Below are positions 1 through 10,964 of a stretch of DNA of 64,000 nt, piece after piece. The first letter of the stretch is position 1. Each line of letters begins with the position of its first letter. The DNA comes from Antitrichia curtipendula (lineage: Eukaryota > Streptophyta > Bryopsida > Hypnales > Leucodontaceae), in contig OX579633.1 in the NCBI GenBank assembly GCA_951230915.1, forward strand, positions 7,786,145 through 7,850,144. The letters run 5' to 3'. The position numbers were made by a program, and so were the translations under genes. A model generated the notes under the pieces. The model was not told the DNA's origin, ran no database searches, and saw only the letters and a list, made by a program, of their open reading frames with translations.

Positions 1-465
1 AAAATTTGGAGATGAAACTTAATTTGATTTCCCAATTTTTCTTAGTTCAAAGTTATTTGAAAAAACTTATGCTACTATAGGTCTAAAATTCTAGTTTTAA
101 CACAACTTTTACATTTTGACAATAAGCGGTCAAGCTCTCATCTTCTAATTATCCCATACTCTTTGAGGGTTCATGATGGATAATGGATATCAATATAAAA
201 ATGATGTCTCTACCCCTTTCTCAAATGTTTGTGAAAGCAATCTTTTCATTCAACCATCAAATTCTCACTTAACCATCAAAATATGTTTTGGGTAGCATAA
301 GGTTAAATTGCATTGATATATTATTCAATGAATTATAGTATGGGCTTTTGGCAAACCATCATTCTTTACAGTTATTTGTTGGTTTATAAGTCTGATCCTT
401 GACTTATAAAAAAAAAATGGAGCACATCATAATGAACTGCCACTATTCATGTCCCAAATTTTACA
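1..465. repeat. Dispersed repeat, left part of a TTAA-interrupted copy
   Basis: This AT-rich stretch is clearly related to 6395-7110 and 17155-17845: shared blocks include the text around 'gagcggtcaagctct' (near 125 and 6783) and the block just before 466. The copy is broken at 466 by the 470-3864 element and resumes at 3869. The related copies at 7106 and 17841 lack the insertion. No coding potential was recognised, although the block just before and after the TTAA reads like decayed coding sequence in several copies. Confidence 0.6.
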
Positions 466-1073
466 TTAACCCCTAAAGGACCAAACAGCGTTTTTTGACA
501 ACATAGCATTTTTGGTCAGGCTACTACTTGTAGAATAATGAATATTTTGGATTGAAATTTTTTGAGCACATGTGGACAAGGAGTAGCTTTTGAGGGCAAT
601 TTGTTTCATTCCATTCTAACTCATAGAAAAAAAGTTGTTATAAAAATTTGTGATTTTCTGTGTTCGTGGGGCAGCACGGGCACGTCCATTTACACTAAGG
701 TTGAAAATTTGGAACCATTGCCCAACAACTGCCGGGCAGAGCTGAGGGCAGTGTGTCCACTCCCTGGAAAACGGGTTCCCAGCCATGGTGTCAGTCCCTG
801 GACTGAGCACAATTATAACGGGTGCAGAAAGAATCGACTTTCACATGAAAGGTCGTTACTGGTGCCATGGGCTCCCTTTCAAAATACAGTTACACGACTG
901 TAGTAAGGCCAGAATCTGCTGATTATCTAGCTTATTGAAGAAAAAAATTCTTAATTTTTTTAGGACTTTCATGAACATGAGTGTACAATTGCATAAGTAG
1001 TTTCAGAAGTAGTTTCATGACAAAGTTGCTACCTAAACTTGAATTCACGTCCACAAATAAGAAAACCCTAAAA

Positions 1074-1365
1074 CCTAAAACAAAAAAGGATGAATTTGAA
1101 AATAAAATATGAAGTCATTATGCTTGTTCCACTTTTTACCCTCCAAGTATGTGGGGATGCTTTGGAAGTCATCCTTCACACAATGCACACACCTCATACT
1201 TGGAAAAAGTGTGAAAAAACCTAAAACAAATAAGGATGAATTTGAAAATACAAACAAGAAGCATGGTGCTTGTTCCACTTTTTACCCTCCAAGTATGTGG
1301 GGACGCTTTGGAAGTCATCCTTCACACAATGCACACACCTCATACTTGGAAAAAGTGTGAAAAAA
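1074..1365. repeat. Two-copy direct tandem repeat, 146-bp unit
   Basis: The block starting 'cctaaaacaaa' at 1074 recurs at 1220 with few differences: both copies carry 'ccaagtatgtgg', then 'ggaagtcatccttcacaca', then 'cctcatacttgg'. Within each unit the first and last motifs are inverted complements (CCAAGTATG / CATACTTGG), so each copy can form a hairpin of about 60 bp. It lies inside the 470-3864 element. Confidence 0.85.
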
Positions 1366-2221
1366 CCTTGTGAATTGAATACTTAGATATACCTAGAATA
1401 AACAAATATATATAGTAGATATAAAATCATATGTAAATAGAAAATAAAACTCTCTATATATGCATATATATGTATTTATACATAATGTTTTTAAAGTAAA
1501 TGATAAAAGTTTATTTTTAATTTTTTTGTTATTTTTAGATGTGAAGCCTAAAATTAATTCAAATCTCATATCCAAAGTAAATAGATTCTATTATTCTATA
1601 TGTGTTCTCTAAGAATTTTAGTGTCAAAAATTGAGGATCCCAACTTCTAAGGATTGCAAGAAAATTTAGAGAGAACTTTGGAAATTAGGATTATGGAATT
1701 TATTCAAAATTTCAAGTTTTTTTTTAAATATTTGCAACAATTTCATTCATGCCACATAGGCATAGATTTCATGTGAAAGTTTGGAAGCAATATATTTTGG
1801 AAGCAATCTTAGCAAATTCAATGAGAATTTTCAATCCAAATGGTGAAAAAGGGTAATTTCAAGAAACTTTTGCCCTATTTCTTGTCCCCTTATCCTTGGA
1901 TGGGTGATTTTTTGCTCATAACTTTTGCATCATTTGTTTGTTTGGTGTGAAATTTTATAATGAATGTACACGTAGTAGTTGCAGACATTGATTTATATAT
2001 ATTTTTAAAATTAGTATATTGTTTTAAAACCGCCCACAATTGGGTGTCTATCTTGGCCATTTTTTAGGGTTTTAGTCTAGTTTTTGACCCAAAAATGTGA
2101 TTTTGAAGTCACAAATTAGACATGTTGGAGGTCTTCTAACATTACACAATTTCACCAAATTTTTTTTAGTAAATTGGACACCTTCCACATGTATTCAAAG
2201 TGCACTACCGTGCAAGTGTAG

Positions 2222-2825
2222 AAAACACAATTTTTTTCACCACTCTAAAAGCACCAACTAATAATTTCTTCCCTCAACCAAAAGCCCACATAGGTTCTTC
2301 ACTTTTTATTGGTCACATTCATTTATAGAAAGTAGGAGGCTAAAAATATGAGAAATTCACCACTCTAAAAGCACTAACTCATAGTTCTTTTCTATAAATT
2401 CAAAGCCTACATATGTTCTCCATTTTTTTTTATAATATACATTTATAGAATGTAGGAGGCCAAAAATATGAAAATTCCACCACTCTAATTGACCTAATCA
2501 ATAATTTATTCCGTCAACCAAAAGCCCACATAGGTTCCCCATTTCTTTTTCTAACAATGACCTATACGAGGTAGAAGACCAAAAACACAATTTATTTCAC
2601 CACTCTAAAAGCACCAACTAATAATTTCTTCCCTCAACCGAAAGCCCACATAGGTTCTTCACTTTTTATTGGTCACATTCATTTATAGAAAGTAGGAGGC
2701 CAAAAACATGAGATTTTCACCACTCTAAAAGCACCAACTAATAATTTTTCCCTCAACCAAAAGCCCATGTAGGTTCTTCACTTTTTTTTTATAACATTCA
2801 CTTATAGAAAGCCAACATAGATTCA
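2222..2825. repeat. Five-copy tandem array, exact 120-bp period
   Basis: The motif 'caccactctaa' begins at 2238, 2358, 2478, 2598 and 2718, exactly 120 bp apart. Each unit continues with 'aaagcccacataggttc' or a variant and ends 'gtaggaggc..aaaa'. Units 1 and 4 are almost identical while 2 and 3 have diverged, which suggests copying of a 360-bp block. The array lies inside the 470-3864 TTAA element. Confidence 0.9.
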
Positions 2826-2879
2826 GGAATTTATAACGAATTTCACAGAACTACTACTACTATTACTACACCACCACCA

Positions 2880-2944
2880 GTAAAATTAAATTAAAATTAA
2901 ATTAAAAAATAATAATAAATAAATAATAATAATTATTATTATTC
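2880..2944. repeat. Simple A/T-rich tract (AATAAT/ATTATT)
   Basis: Imperfect runs of ATTAAA followed by AAT and ATT trinucleotides that fold back on each other. It ends the tandem-array part of the 3.4-kb element. The following 400 bp have higher GC but no recognised coding content. Confidence 0.8.
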
Positions 2945-3993
2945 AAATGAAACGTACCCAACCCAGTGAGCCCACAGGTGGCGAGTAGCTCAGCAGCAAC
3001 CTGTATATAGTTATACACTTATATGTGGTTGCTAGCCTGTCGTCGGAATTATTGGTGTTTTTTTTAATTTTAAAAATCATCCTATAGAACCGCATGTGGA
3101 GACCCCATTTGTACAACATGTGATCACCCTTTTTGCCCTCATTTCTGGCCACCCGGATAGACTGACATGTCTGGCCGGTTGCTACTGTCCCTTTCCACCT
3201 GTGGAACTGAAGCATTGTCAGAATGAACGAGCGGGTGGAGGATTGGGACCCAGCATTGGAGGGCTGCCCCAAAGTCTGAAGAATGCACAGAAGGCTGGGG
3301 CTTCATTTTTTTTACCCCATTTTCAGATTTTCATATTTTAAAAAAAAATTCATTCCTTGTGATGAAGTATAAATGAACCATTGTGTTCACCGTTTAGATT
3401 TGTGATTGGAGGTGATTAGAAGGAGGAATTCATTGATGGAAAAACTGGTAGTGTTCTCTCATTTTGCAAAACCTGTACCTACAATCACGCCATTTTCTAT
3501 ATGTTCTATAGGTACAATCGCTTCCAAATTTTCAGGGCATGTTCCTAACTCATAAAAGAAAACTAATCCAAAGAGTTACCATGAAATTGGAATTGTATGC
3601 ATGTACAATTCAGCAGTCTAAGTGCAGCTGCCCGAAATTTTTGCAGTGAAAAAAAAATAATTTTGAACTTTGAACCATAAGATCTCACTCAATTCAAGGA
3701 ATTTTCCGGTGAAAATTGGTAGAGACCTAAATAGTGAAGATAACTTCAAGATCTTACGGTTGGAAACTAATTTATTTTTGGTTAATTAGTACCCACTCCT
3801 AACATTCTACAAAACACTCTTTTTTGACTACTTTCTTCAAAACCGCATCCAAAACCTTTAGGGGTTAATAATGTATGGATGAATTTTGTGGATGAGGACT
3901 TTGGAGAGGAAAAGGCAATCTTTTTGAAGGCTATTGAATGTTATGTACTTGGAAACTAAGTGAAATTCATAGACCAAATGTGTGATAAAGTAG

Positions 3994-4290
3994 ACTGCTC
4001 TTACATTGACCTTTTAAGAGCTAATTGCATTTGAGGGGAAGCTCAACTCTTTGAAACAATTTTCAGTATATTTTCAGAGGAAGAAAAATGGAATTGGCAT
4101 CTAATGCAACTCGTTTCATATTATTTGAACCTTCATGAAATTAGTTACAAATTTTTTAAGTTGAAATGCAGTGGTCACTAAAAGCGACCAACTCCTGAAA
4201 TGTACACTATTGGTACATTGAAGAAAGCAAAATGTCTCTCTACGTTAGTGGTCGTTTTTACAGCACTGTTGCTTTTACAGCACCCTACCT
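3994..4290 (-). mobile_element. TA-type MITE, reverse copy
   Basis: Reverse-oriented, decayed relative of the elements at 7276-7565 and 54719-55012. Shared landmarks are the right end 'ccctacctta', 'gtcactaaaagcgacc', and a central 'ttcatatt..ttgaa..tt' block. The right end ACCT is followed by TA at 4291-4292; the left end is worn. It is non-coding. Confidence 0.65.
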
Positions 4291-4299
4291 TAGCGGTTT

Positions 4300-5440
4300 T
4301 TACAGATGCATGGAATCAGAGTTCAAATTCAATGTAATTATCTTATTGGCAGAATGAGCTTTAATTTGTGTATAATGAATCGGAACGTCATCAACCTTAA
4401 GATGTGTGCAGCCCTGTACTGCCCTGGATTGTCAATTTCACTAAATTGGCACAATTTTGGGTTAAAATTTGTGACATTCATTTTTGCAAAGCCACTAAAA
4501 TTAAGGGTCCCTTTGCACTGCATCCCAAGTCCCAACTTTCAAAGTCTCAATTAAGGTAGTAGCACCTATAATCATTAATTTAAGGTTTTGGGATATGATG
4601 TCTACCAATGCACATCCAACAAATTATTGGACCCTATTAACAAGAAAAAAATAAATCTTGTGTACTTTCAAATGTATTATTTGGACAATGTGGGAATAAG
4701 TTGTGAATTCTTAAAGAGATGATTGTACATGCACCTAATACCAATATTAGGCTCTAATATTTGGATGTAGTACATCCTTATAATCACATTTATTTACTTC
4801 CCAAGATTTTCCAAGATTTTAGAGGTGATGGTTATGGATACAATGACAATTATGGATGTGGCTACTTTAACCCCTAAAAGACCACAAGCCCACCATGTGG
4901 CTTTTGCAATACATTTTTTTGCACCCCATGTCCTTTAGTGATCAAAGGCCAAATTTCAACTTTTTAGGTTGTAGAAGGTGAATAAAAAAAAAAAAAAGGT
5001 GAGATTTGGAACTCATAGTTTGAAGTCCAAAATTCCAAATCTAAGTCCCAAATTTTCTCTCAAATAATATCCAATATAGCAATTTAATTAGTGCCCTCCA
5101 AATGGAAAAAAAAGTCAATAATCCATTTGAGGGCACTTTTGGCATCAAATTTGTGTTGGATAGATTTGGAGAAAATTTCAGCCTACTAGGATGACTTGTA
5201 TGGTGTTTTTCTCTTCATTTTATATTCAAAAGAATTGTTGAAACTTGGAGGCACATGAACTTTGAAAAATGTTGTATGAATTGCACCACAAATTGTTGTT
5301 TTATTTGAACTTCAAAAAATTGATTGAAAGTTTGTTTTTTCTATAGGAAGTTAAATTGTCCATTAGAATGGGCCCACGTTGATATGGCATGATGTCATCT
5401 ACCGTGCTTTACTTCAAAAGCAACTTAAATGTAAGATTAG
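4300..5440. other. AT-rich intergenic DNA, nothing recognised
   Basis: No credible coding sequence. A single element-like left end, TTAACCCCTAAAAGACC, occurs at 4868 without an identifiable partner; otherwise only low-complexity A/T runs are visible. Confidence 0.5.
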
Positions 5441-5446
5441 AGATGG

Positions 5447-5550
5447 GAAGACAAGCTCTTTAGACAAGTGAGGTGGTAGGAGGTAAACCCAACTATGTGG
5501 AATATATAAATTAGAATGCTGAGGAATTCAAACACTCAAAGTTAAATGAA
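5447..5550. repeat. Solo terminal fragment of foldback family A
   Basis: Contains the family landmarks 'gacaagctcttt', 'gtgaggtggtaggaggt' and 'atgtggaatatataaatt', also found at 6035-6135, 14750-14845 and 61495-61590 and, inverted, at 17556-17640. Only the end is recognisable here. Confidence 0.6.
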
Positions 5551-6034
5551 AAATCCTAAAATCCTAATCTGCCACCCCAAAACCTAAAGCCGTTGTCCTA
5601 CGAAGGACGTCGTTGTCCTTAGTTTTGTTGGCATCACAAACCTACAAGGTTGAGGTCCTGCCACAGACTGGAGCACTCCGTTGGATCTCATGATCAAGAC
5701 CGAATCCTTGTCATGCCATGTTGACTTGGGCTTATTTTTGAATGGAGGACTTAGCATTATGCGTACTATTTATATCATTTCATCCCTTAGTTGATATAAT
5801 GTGGAATATTCCACATCCATCAATTACAAAATGAATACTAATCAAAAAGTGTCAAAAAATTGAATACCAATAATTTTGGTTGCAACTGCACACTAAAAGT
5901 CAATAGCAAAATCAATTTCAATGCTATAAAATAGAACATTTTGAAAAAAAAACATTCAATTCATTGAGAACTATGAATTCAACATTTGCCTCACTTGCTT
6001 CAAAAGTCATTCTTCGACAATATTTTGAAATGAC

Positions 6035-7110
6035 AAGACAAGCTCTTTCTATACATATGGGGGTCGTAAGAGGTAAATAACCCATGTGGAATATATAAAT
6101 TAGATTTAGTAGGAATTCAACCGCTCATAGTAGAGTCAAAAAAAGGTCATATTCGATATATTGAGACTTTTTGCAATCTCACTTTTATCCTTGACTTGAG
6201 GATAAACCGCTTTATCTCTTTACTAGTATTTTTTTTATATAGGTAACAACACCAACTTTTAGAATTTTATTATAGAATCACTAAATTATCATCATTTATT
6301 TTTAGTTTCAATTACTATTTTTTTAAATGAATTTTTCAATCTGTCTCAAAATCTACAAAAAGTCTCAATATAACGAATATGGCCTTAAAAGCAGAAATTG
6401 TGGTTGTTGTAGAATTTTAGACCTCATTTAGGCATAGTAGAATAACTTTTTTCAAAAAACTTTGAACTAAGAAAAGTTGTTTAATAAAGTTAAATTTCAT
6501 ATACAAAAATCTATTTGAGATTTAAAGACTCCAATAAAAAGTTATAGCCAAATTTCAGAGAGGGGTTGGAAGGGACAATTTCTTTGACATTTTCAAGCAT
6601 CCTCTCTAAATTTTGTCCATTACTTTTGATTGGTGTCTTGAAATTACAAAAGAATTTTTTGTGATAAAATTTAGTTTTATTTAGCAACTTTTTTTAGTTC
6701 AAAATTTGTTGTAAAATATTTATTTACTATGCCTAAATGATGTCTGAAATTCTATTTCAAACATAATTATTACGTTTTGACAATGAGCGGTCAAGCTCTT
6801 GTATCTTCAAATTATACATACCCTTTGAGGGATCATAATGGACAATGAATTTCATTATAAAAATGACATCTACACCCTTCTCTCTTACAAATGTCAATGA
6901 AACAATTCCTTCATTTTACCATCAAAATTGTTATTTAATGGTATATGGTCAAATGACATTGGTATTTGATTCAATGGATTCTTTAGATTTTTGGCAAACC
7001 ATTTTTACATTTATTTGTTGATTTCTTTGTCAGGGTCCCAAAATTAGCAAAGAAAATGGAACACACTATAAATGTTTTGTCACTATTCCAATATTGAAGC
7101 TTACTTTAAT
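6035..7110. repeat. Foldback family A copy, interrupted by a small MITE
   Basis: The left end 'gacaagctctttctataca' is followed by 'gtggaatatataaattag' and 'caaccgctca'. The copy is interrupted at 6143-6386 and resumes with 'gcagaaattgtgg', 'ttagacctcatttaggcatagt' (shortened) and an inverted arm ending near 6790. It matches 1-465 and 17145-17845. No open reading frame of interest. Confidence 0.6.
6143..6386. mobile_element. Short TIR element (about 245 bp)
   Basis: The ends are long inverted repeats: 'ggtcatattcgatatattga' at 6145 pairs with 'tcaatataacgaatatggcc' ending at 6384, and pairing continues through the GAGACTTTTTG block. The interior is A/T-rich and non-coding. It splits a family A copy, so it inserted later. 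Its ends differ from the TA and TTAA families. Confidence 0.75.
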
Positions 7111-7275
7111 TCTCCACGATGTATAGATGAATTTCATGGATAAGGATTTTGGAGAGGAAAAGGTGGTTGAACCTCTCTAGTGTTTTGCACATGAGGCTAT
7201 GGAAGAGGGTGGGGGTCAACTCTTAGGGATGAAATAATTTTTGAGGTTTGGTTCCAAGCACGTGGCAAGCAAGTA

Positions 7276-7565
7276 AGGTAGGATGCTCTAAAAGCAACCT
7301 GGCTCTAACACAAAGGTATATTTTTCTTTTTTTCAATGTACCAACAATGTCCATTTGAAGAGGAGGACGCTTTTAGTGACCATTGCATTTCAACTTCAAA
7401 AATTTGTAACTAATTCCGAAAAGGCCCAAAAAATACAAAATTACTTGGGTTACATGCCAATTCCATTTTTCTTCCTACAAAAATTTACTGAAAATTGTTT
7501 CAAGGAGTTTAACTTCCCCAAAATGCAATCAGCTCTTAAAAGGTCGCTTTAAGAGCCCACTACCT
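7276..7565. mobile_element. TA-type MITE (290 bp)
   Basis: Inverted ends AGGTAGGATGCTCTAAAAGC and GCTTTAAGAGCCCACTACCT, flanked by TA at 7274-7275 and 7566-7567. The interior 'ttcaacttcaaaaatttgta' and 'ccattttt' blocks are shared with 54719-55012 and, inverted, with 3994-4290. Non-autonomous; TA duplication is typical of the Tc1/mariner superfamily. Confidence 0.85.
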
Positions 7566-7569
7566 TACT

Positions 7570-9600
7570 GAAGGAAAAAACTCTACGTGAACAGTTTATG
7601 AACAGTATCGACTTGTTGGGAGCGGCTCTGAAATTTCCAGAGCTTTTAATGAATCCGACCAGAGTGGCTCATGTCAATGATCTTCATACCTAGGAATGGC
7701 TCCAACAGCTCTGGAACAAGGTGTTTTTTTTCATTTATTATAGCCAGTGCAGAAAGTGATCTTCACTGTAGTAAGGAAAGCTTTTTTCATCTATGAAAAT
7801 GGACAATATATGGATGAAATTTTATCTATTCATTCAAGAGGGTGTACATTCATCCCAAAATTTGGTATTATTGTGCGATTTCATCCACTGTAAACGTAAG
7901 AATATTTTTGCCAAAATATATTCCTTATGAAAAAACAAAACATCATCAATTTTCAGCGAAAAATCGCTCAAACACCTTCCCCCCGCCCTGCTCTGGAGCC
8001 TTCACGTGTGCTGCACTTCTGAAGGCTACTTACTGAATGCTATGTAACGGAAGCCCTACAGTCCCAAAATGAAAACTCTGCTCCACAGACAGACACAGAC
8101 ACAGACACAGCGGCAGTACACATTCCGAAACCATTAGATCAGGAATCTTTCACTGGAGACGAATCATGAACTCATGCTTTGGAATGCAGAGGGTCGGCTT
8201 CAGTGTACCCCTCCGAGTTAAATTTTCGTCATAGCAATAACTGAGGCTTTTGTCATGCACTCTTGTCCACCCTCCCAGCTCCTCAGTTGAAGATTTGTGT
8301 ACTTGGGTAAGGTAGAGAAGGCTCTTGTATGGCACATCTAAGGAGAAAAATCAGAGCTGTATGTAGAAGGAACAGTGAGCCGCATGGTTCAATTTTTTCT
8401 TTTTGGTAGATAGAGAATTTGAGAAGAAATGGACGACAATTTAAATTGTAATTTTCTGACTTGGTATGCATTGGATACGAGTTTTCAAAGTCAGGTGTGC
8501 GTAGGTCGGTCGCTATTTAAGGCCGTAGACATTAGCAGAGTAATGGATTGACATGGATTGACATGGGCCTTAGAGAAGTGTAGAGTAGTCCAGAAACACT
8601 TGAATAGCTTCCTCAATATGTTCATTAGAGGGCCTAGTTGCATACATATAGTGTCTTAAATGGCCCAAGTGAAAAATGAAGCGTTCTTAGTGTAGAGCAA
8701 GCCAAGTCATATTAACTATAGTCCTACAGTATAGGTCGATCTTGATGTTTAGTATTTGCAAATAGTGGTCTCAATTGTGATACCTGAAACATTGTTGTTT
8801 GTTCTTTACTTGTTGGAGTCTTTATGTCTGTAAATTGCAAATCCTTCAGCTGAAAAACTATCAGATCATTTTTATTGTATAGAATTTGATTTTCTACTGA
8901 GCAATTAAAATGTGCGCCTAAGTTCTTTAAATGGACAGCCATGGAACTTCAAATGGCGCTTCCTCATTTAAGAATTGTTTTGAACATTGCACGTAATTGG
9001 ATGCAATATTTGGTGTAATGAATCTCTTAAGTACATGACAGTCACAAAGAAATGGGCGTCTTTCTACCATTTATTGGAATATCCAATTTCTTGATTGCAA
9101 TTAAATTATACAGTCATGTTTCATGAATGCTACAGAATAGTAGACTAAAGGCATTACCTTTCATTCTAAAATCATGCACTTGTTGCCGCTATGTTCTACT
9201 TTACAAAAATGCGATCCATTTCATCAACCACATGTACTATTTACAGACCTTTTATAGGGTTGATTCTTAATGCCTGCTCGATTTCAGCACCTCCTACGTT
9301 AGTTCCTCATGAATGCAAACATGCAGGAACTGCACCCTGCTAATCTTCTCATCACTCCTAATTACAAGTTTAGGGTTTCCCTACTTCAATTAGTAAAAGT
9401 TATTAGTCGGTGCATCGTGACGCTGTTCTGCAAAGTTAGCAATCGCGCCTTCCTTGCTGCTGAATTGGCCACCCTGATGCTTGCTAGCTTCCATGTTGCG
9501 ACGGGCGATCGCTTCAAGTGGTCCATATTTACATCTGCGAGCTATCTATGCCCACCAAAATCTCAAGAAGAATTGCCCATGTTGCAAACTCTTGAAACGA
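7570..9600. other. Intergenic DNA without recognised genes
   Basis: GC is slightly higher than in the repeat-dense flanks, but only short unconvincing frames exist. A small (CAGACA)n-like tract lies at 8088-8108. Non-transposon regulatory content cannot be excluded. Confidence 0.5.
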
Positions 9601-9612
9601 TGGAAATGGATG

Positions 9613-9860
9613 AATGAGAATGATCACAAACAGCAAGTCGTTGCGGGGTCTTCTCGCAGTGATTCTCCTGGCGGATCCAAGCTCAATTCCTGATTCGAAG
9701 TCTGCGTTGCAATCAAATTCCGGGCACGTGCTCGACAATTTGCTCTTCACGGCGGTCTTGATTGTCGCAGCTCTCGGCCGGGAAAGGACGGTGACAGCTT
9801 CTTCCCCGCCCTCGCAGATTCATGCTGTCAATGGCATCTTGGGTTAGGCCAAGGTCTCTT
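9613..9860 (-). pseudogene. Partial tandem duplicate of F-box gene 3' end
   Basis: This stretch aligns to the 3' part of the neighbouring gene (9887-10123): shared blocks are 'gagaatgatcacaa', 'ggcggtcttg', 'agcttcttcccc' and 'taggccaaggtct'. The minus-strand peptide includes MKSKLSSTCPEF, matching MESKVSTSFHEF in the intact protein, and a hydrophobic tail. It has no F-box and the frame is not maintained. It looks like a truncated direct duplication directly downstream of the parent. Confidence 0.8.
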
Positions 9861-9868
9861 GATGAGAG

Positions 9869-10894
9869 CTACACTAAGACGTGAGATATGAGAATGATCA
9901 CAATGACGCCAACGAACAGCACCGCATGAGCCTTCTCGCGGTGCTTCTCGCGACGGATCAAAGCTTCCCGATTCGACGTCTGCGTCGCAACGAATTCGTG
10001 AAACGAGGTCGACACTTTGCTCTCCATGGCGGTCTTGTCGCAACACATGGCGCGGGAGAGAATGGCGACCGCTTCTTCCCCCCGCAGATGCACGCTGTGA
10101 ATGTCCTCTAGGGTGAGGCCAAGGTCTGTGAGCTTAACCACTGTGGTGGCCGACGGCTGCTCCAGCGGTCTGCATCGCATGGTGATGTTGCAGTGGACGG
10201 GAGTGGAATTAGGGTTTGGGAGGATGGAACCGAAGCGGAGGAGGAAGTGGTTGTCACTGCACGGCCGGTGCTGGACGCCGCTCAACGGCTTCCAGCTTGC
10301 GAGGTTCACCATGCGGTGCGTCTTCTTGTGGAGGAGGATCCAACTGACACGCAGTTGGTTGCAGAGCACCATCCAGAAGCGGCCGTCTTGCGTCCGGGGA
10401 ATTGTTTTGGTGTGGATCGTCACAATAGGTCCGTCTTCGTCGGAGTAGATTGCCACTCCGTGTGCCCCGAGAATGTCCACAAGTGGACCGCATGAAGCGC
10501 TGGTGCCAGGGATGCCGTCCACCACGCGGGACAGCACGGACTCGCCGTTGTACGTCACGTCCACTATGGAAACAAAATCGGCTGCGGAGGAGGCGAATTC
10601 TTCATCGTGGTGAGACTGGGACACGAAAGGGAAACAATTGTTGTAAAGTTTTCGGAAGCCGCCGAAGGAGGAGATGAGAGTTGTCCCGGGAGTCTGCTTA
10701 GTTGATGGCCATCGCTGGTTGCAGAGCTTCTCCCAGAGAACCTCCCCCTCGGCCACAGACCGAAATTGCGTATTTACGCAGCTCAGCCTGGCTAGGGTCG
10801 CGCCATCCACGCGGTTCATCACGGCATTCAACATATCGGTGTTGAGGAATTGACTGCTGGCCTCGCAAATCTTGTGATTCCAATCCAGAGCCAT
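9869..10894 (-). CDS. Tail-anchored F-box protein
   Basis: Predicted substrate receptor of an SCF ubiquitin ligase. The 341-residue protein has an F-box at about residues 17-58 (NTDMLNAVMNRVDGATLARL, then an LSC..FRSV..GE..WEKLC core and RWPST), a middle region without recognised repeats, a charged stretch REKHREKA, and a C-terminal hydrophobic anchor of about 20 residues ending the chain. This layout resembles plant F-box proteins of the At2g27310/At2g36090 type, judged from memory. The start is the ATG at 10894; the longer open frame begins only with TTG. Intronless. The start region faces a triplicated upstream block (10965-11680), and the 3' end is followed by a partial duplicate of itself. 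A membrane (ER or similar) location is inferred from the tail. Confidence 0.85.
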   Translation of the reverse strand: MALDWNHKICEASSQFLNTDMLNAVMNRVDGATLARLSCVNTQFRSVAEGEVLWEKLCNQRWPSTKQTPGTTLISSFGGFRKLYNNCFPFVSQSHHDEEFASSAADFVSIVDVTYNGESVLSRVVDGIPGTSASCGPLVDILGAHGVAIYSDEDGPIVTIHTKTIPRTQDGRFWMVLCNQLRVSWILLHKKTHRMVNLASWKPLSGVQHRPCSDNHFLLRFGSILPNPNSTPVHCNITMRCRPLEQPSATTVVKLTDLGLTLEDIHSVHLRGEEAVAILSRAMCCDKTAMESKVSTSFHEFVATQTSNREALIRREKHREKAHAVLFVGVIVIILISHVLV

Positions 10895-10964
10895 CTCGTC
10901 CCCCTCGAGGAGAAACCGCAATACCCTATATTATAACCTCCAATTCTGTATTGCCAATTCTATT

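Larger units (their letters stand above)
470..3864. mobile_element. TTAA-flanked non-autonomous element, piggyBac-like (3.4 kb)
   Basis: TTAA at 466-469 and 3865-3868 flanks an element with inverted ends CCCCTAAAGG... and ...CCTTTAGGGG. The flanks join into sequence matching unoccupied sites at 17841-17844 and 7106-7109, so the TTAA is a true target duplication. TTAA targeting with CCC termini is the hallmark of the piggyBac superfamily; the assignment is inference because no transposase frame is present. The interior holds a 146-bp duplication and a 120-bp tandem array. The left end and a block near 3600 match the element at 55871-56808. Confidence 0.8.

Noticed and set aside
2222..2825. Regular repeats considered as a CRISPR array
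   Set aside because: Units are contiguous 120-bp tandems with no unique spacers, and the context is a eukaryotic transposon.
10894..10921. Nine extra residues at the start of the F-box protein
   Set aside because: The codon at 10921 is TTG; the first ATG in frame is at 10894.
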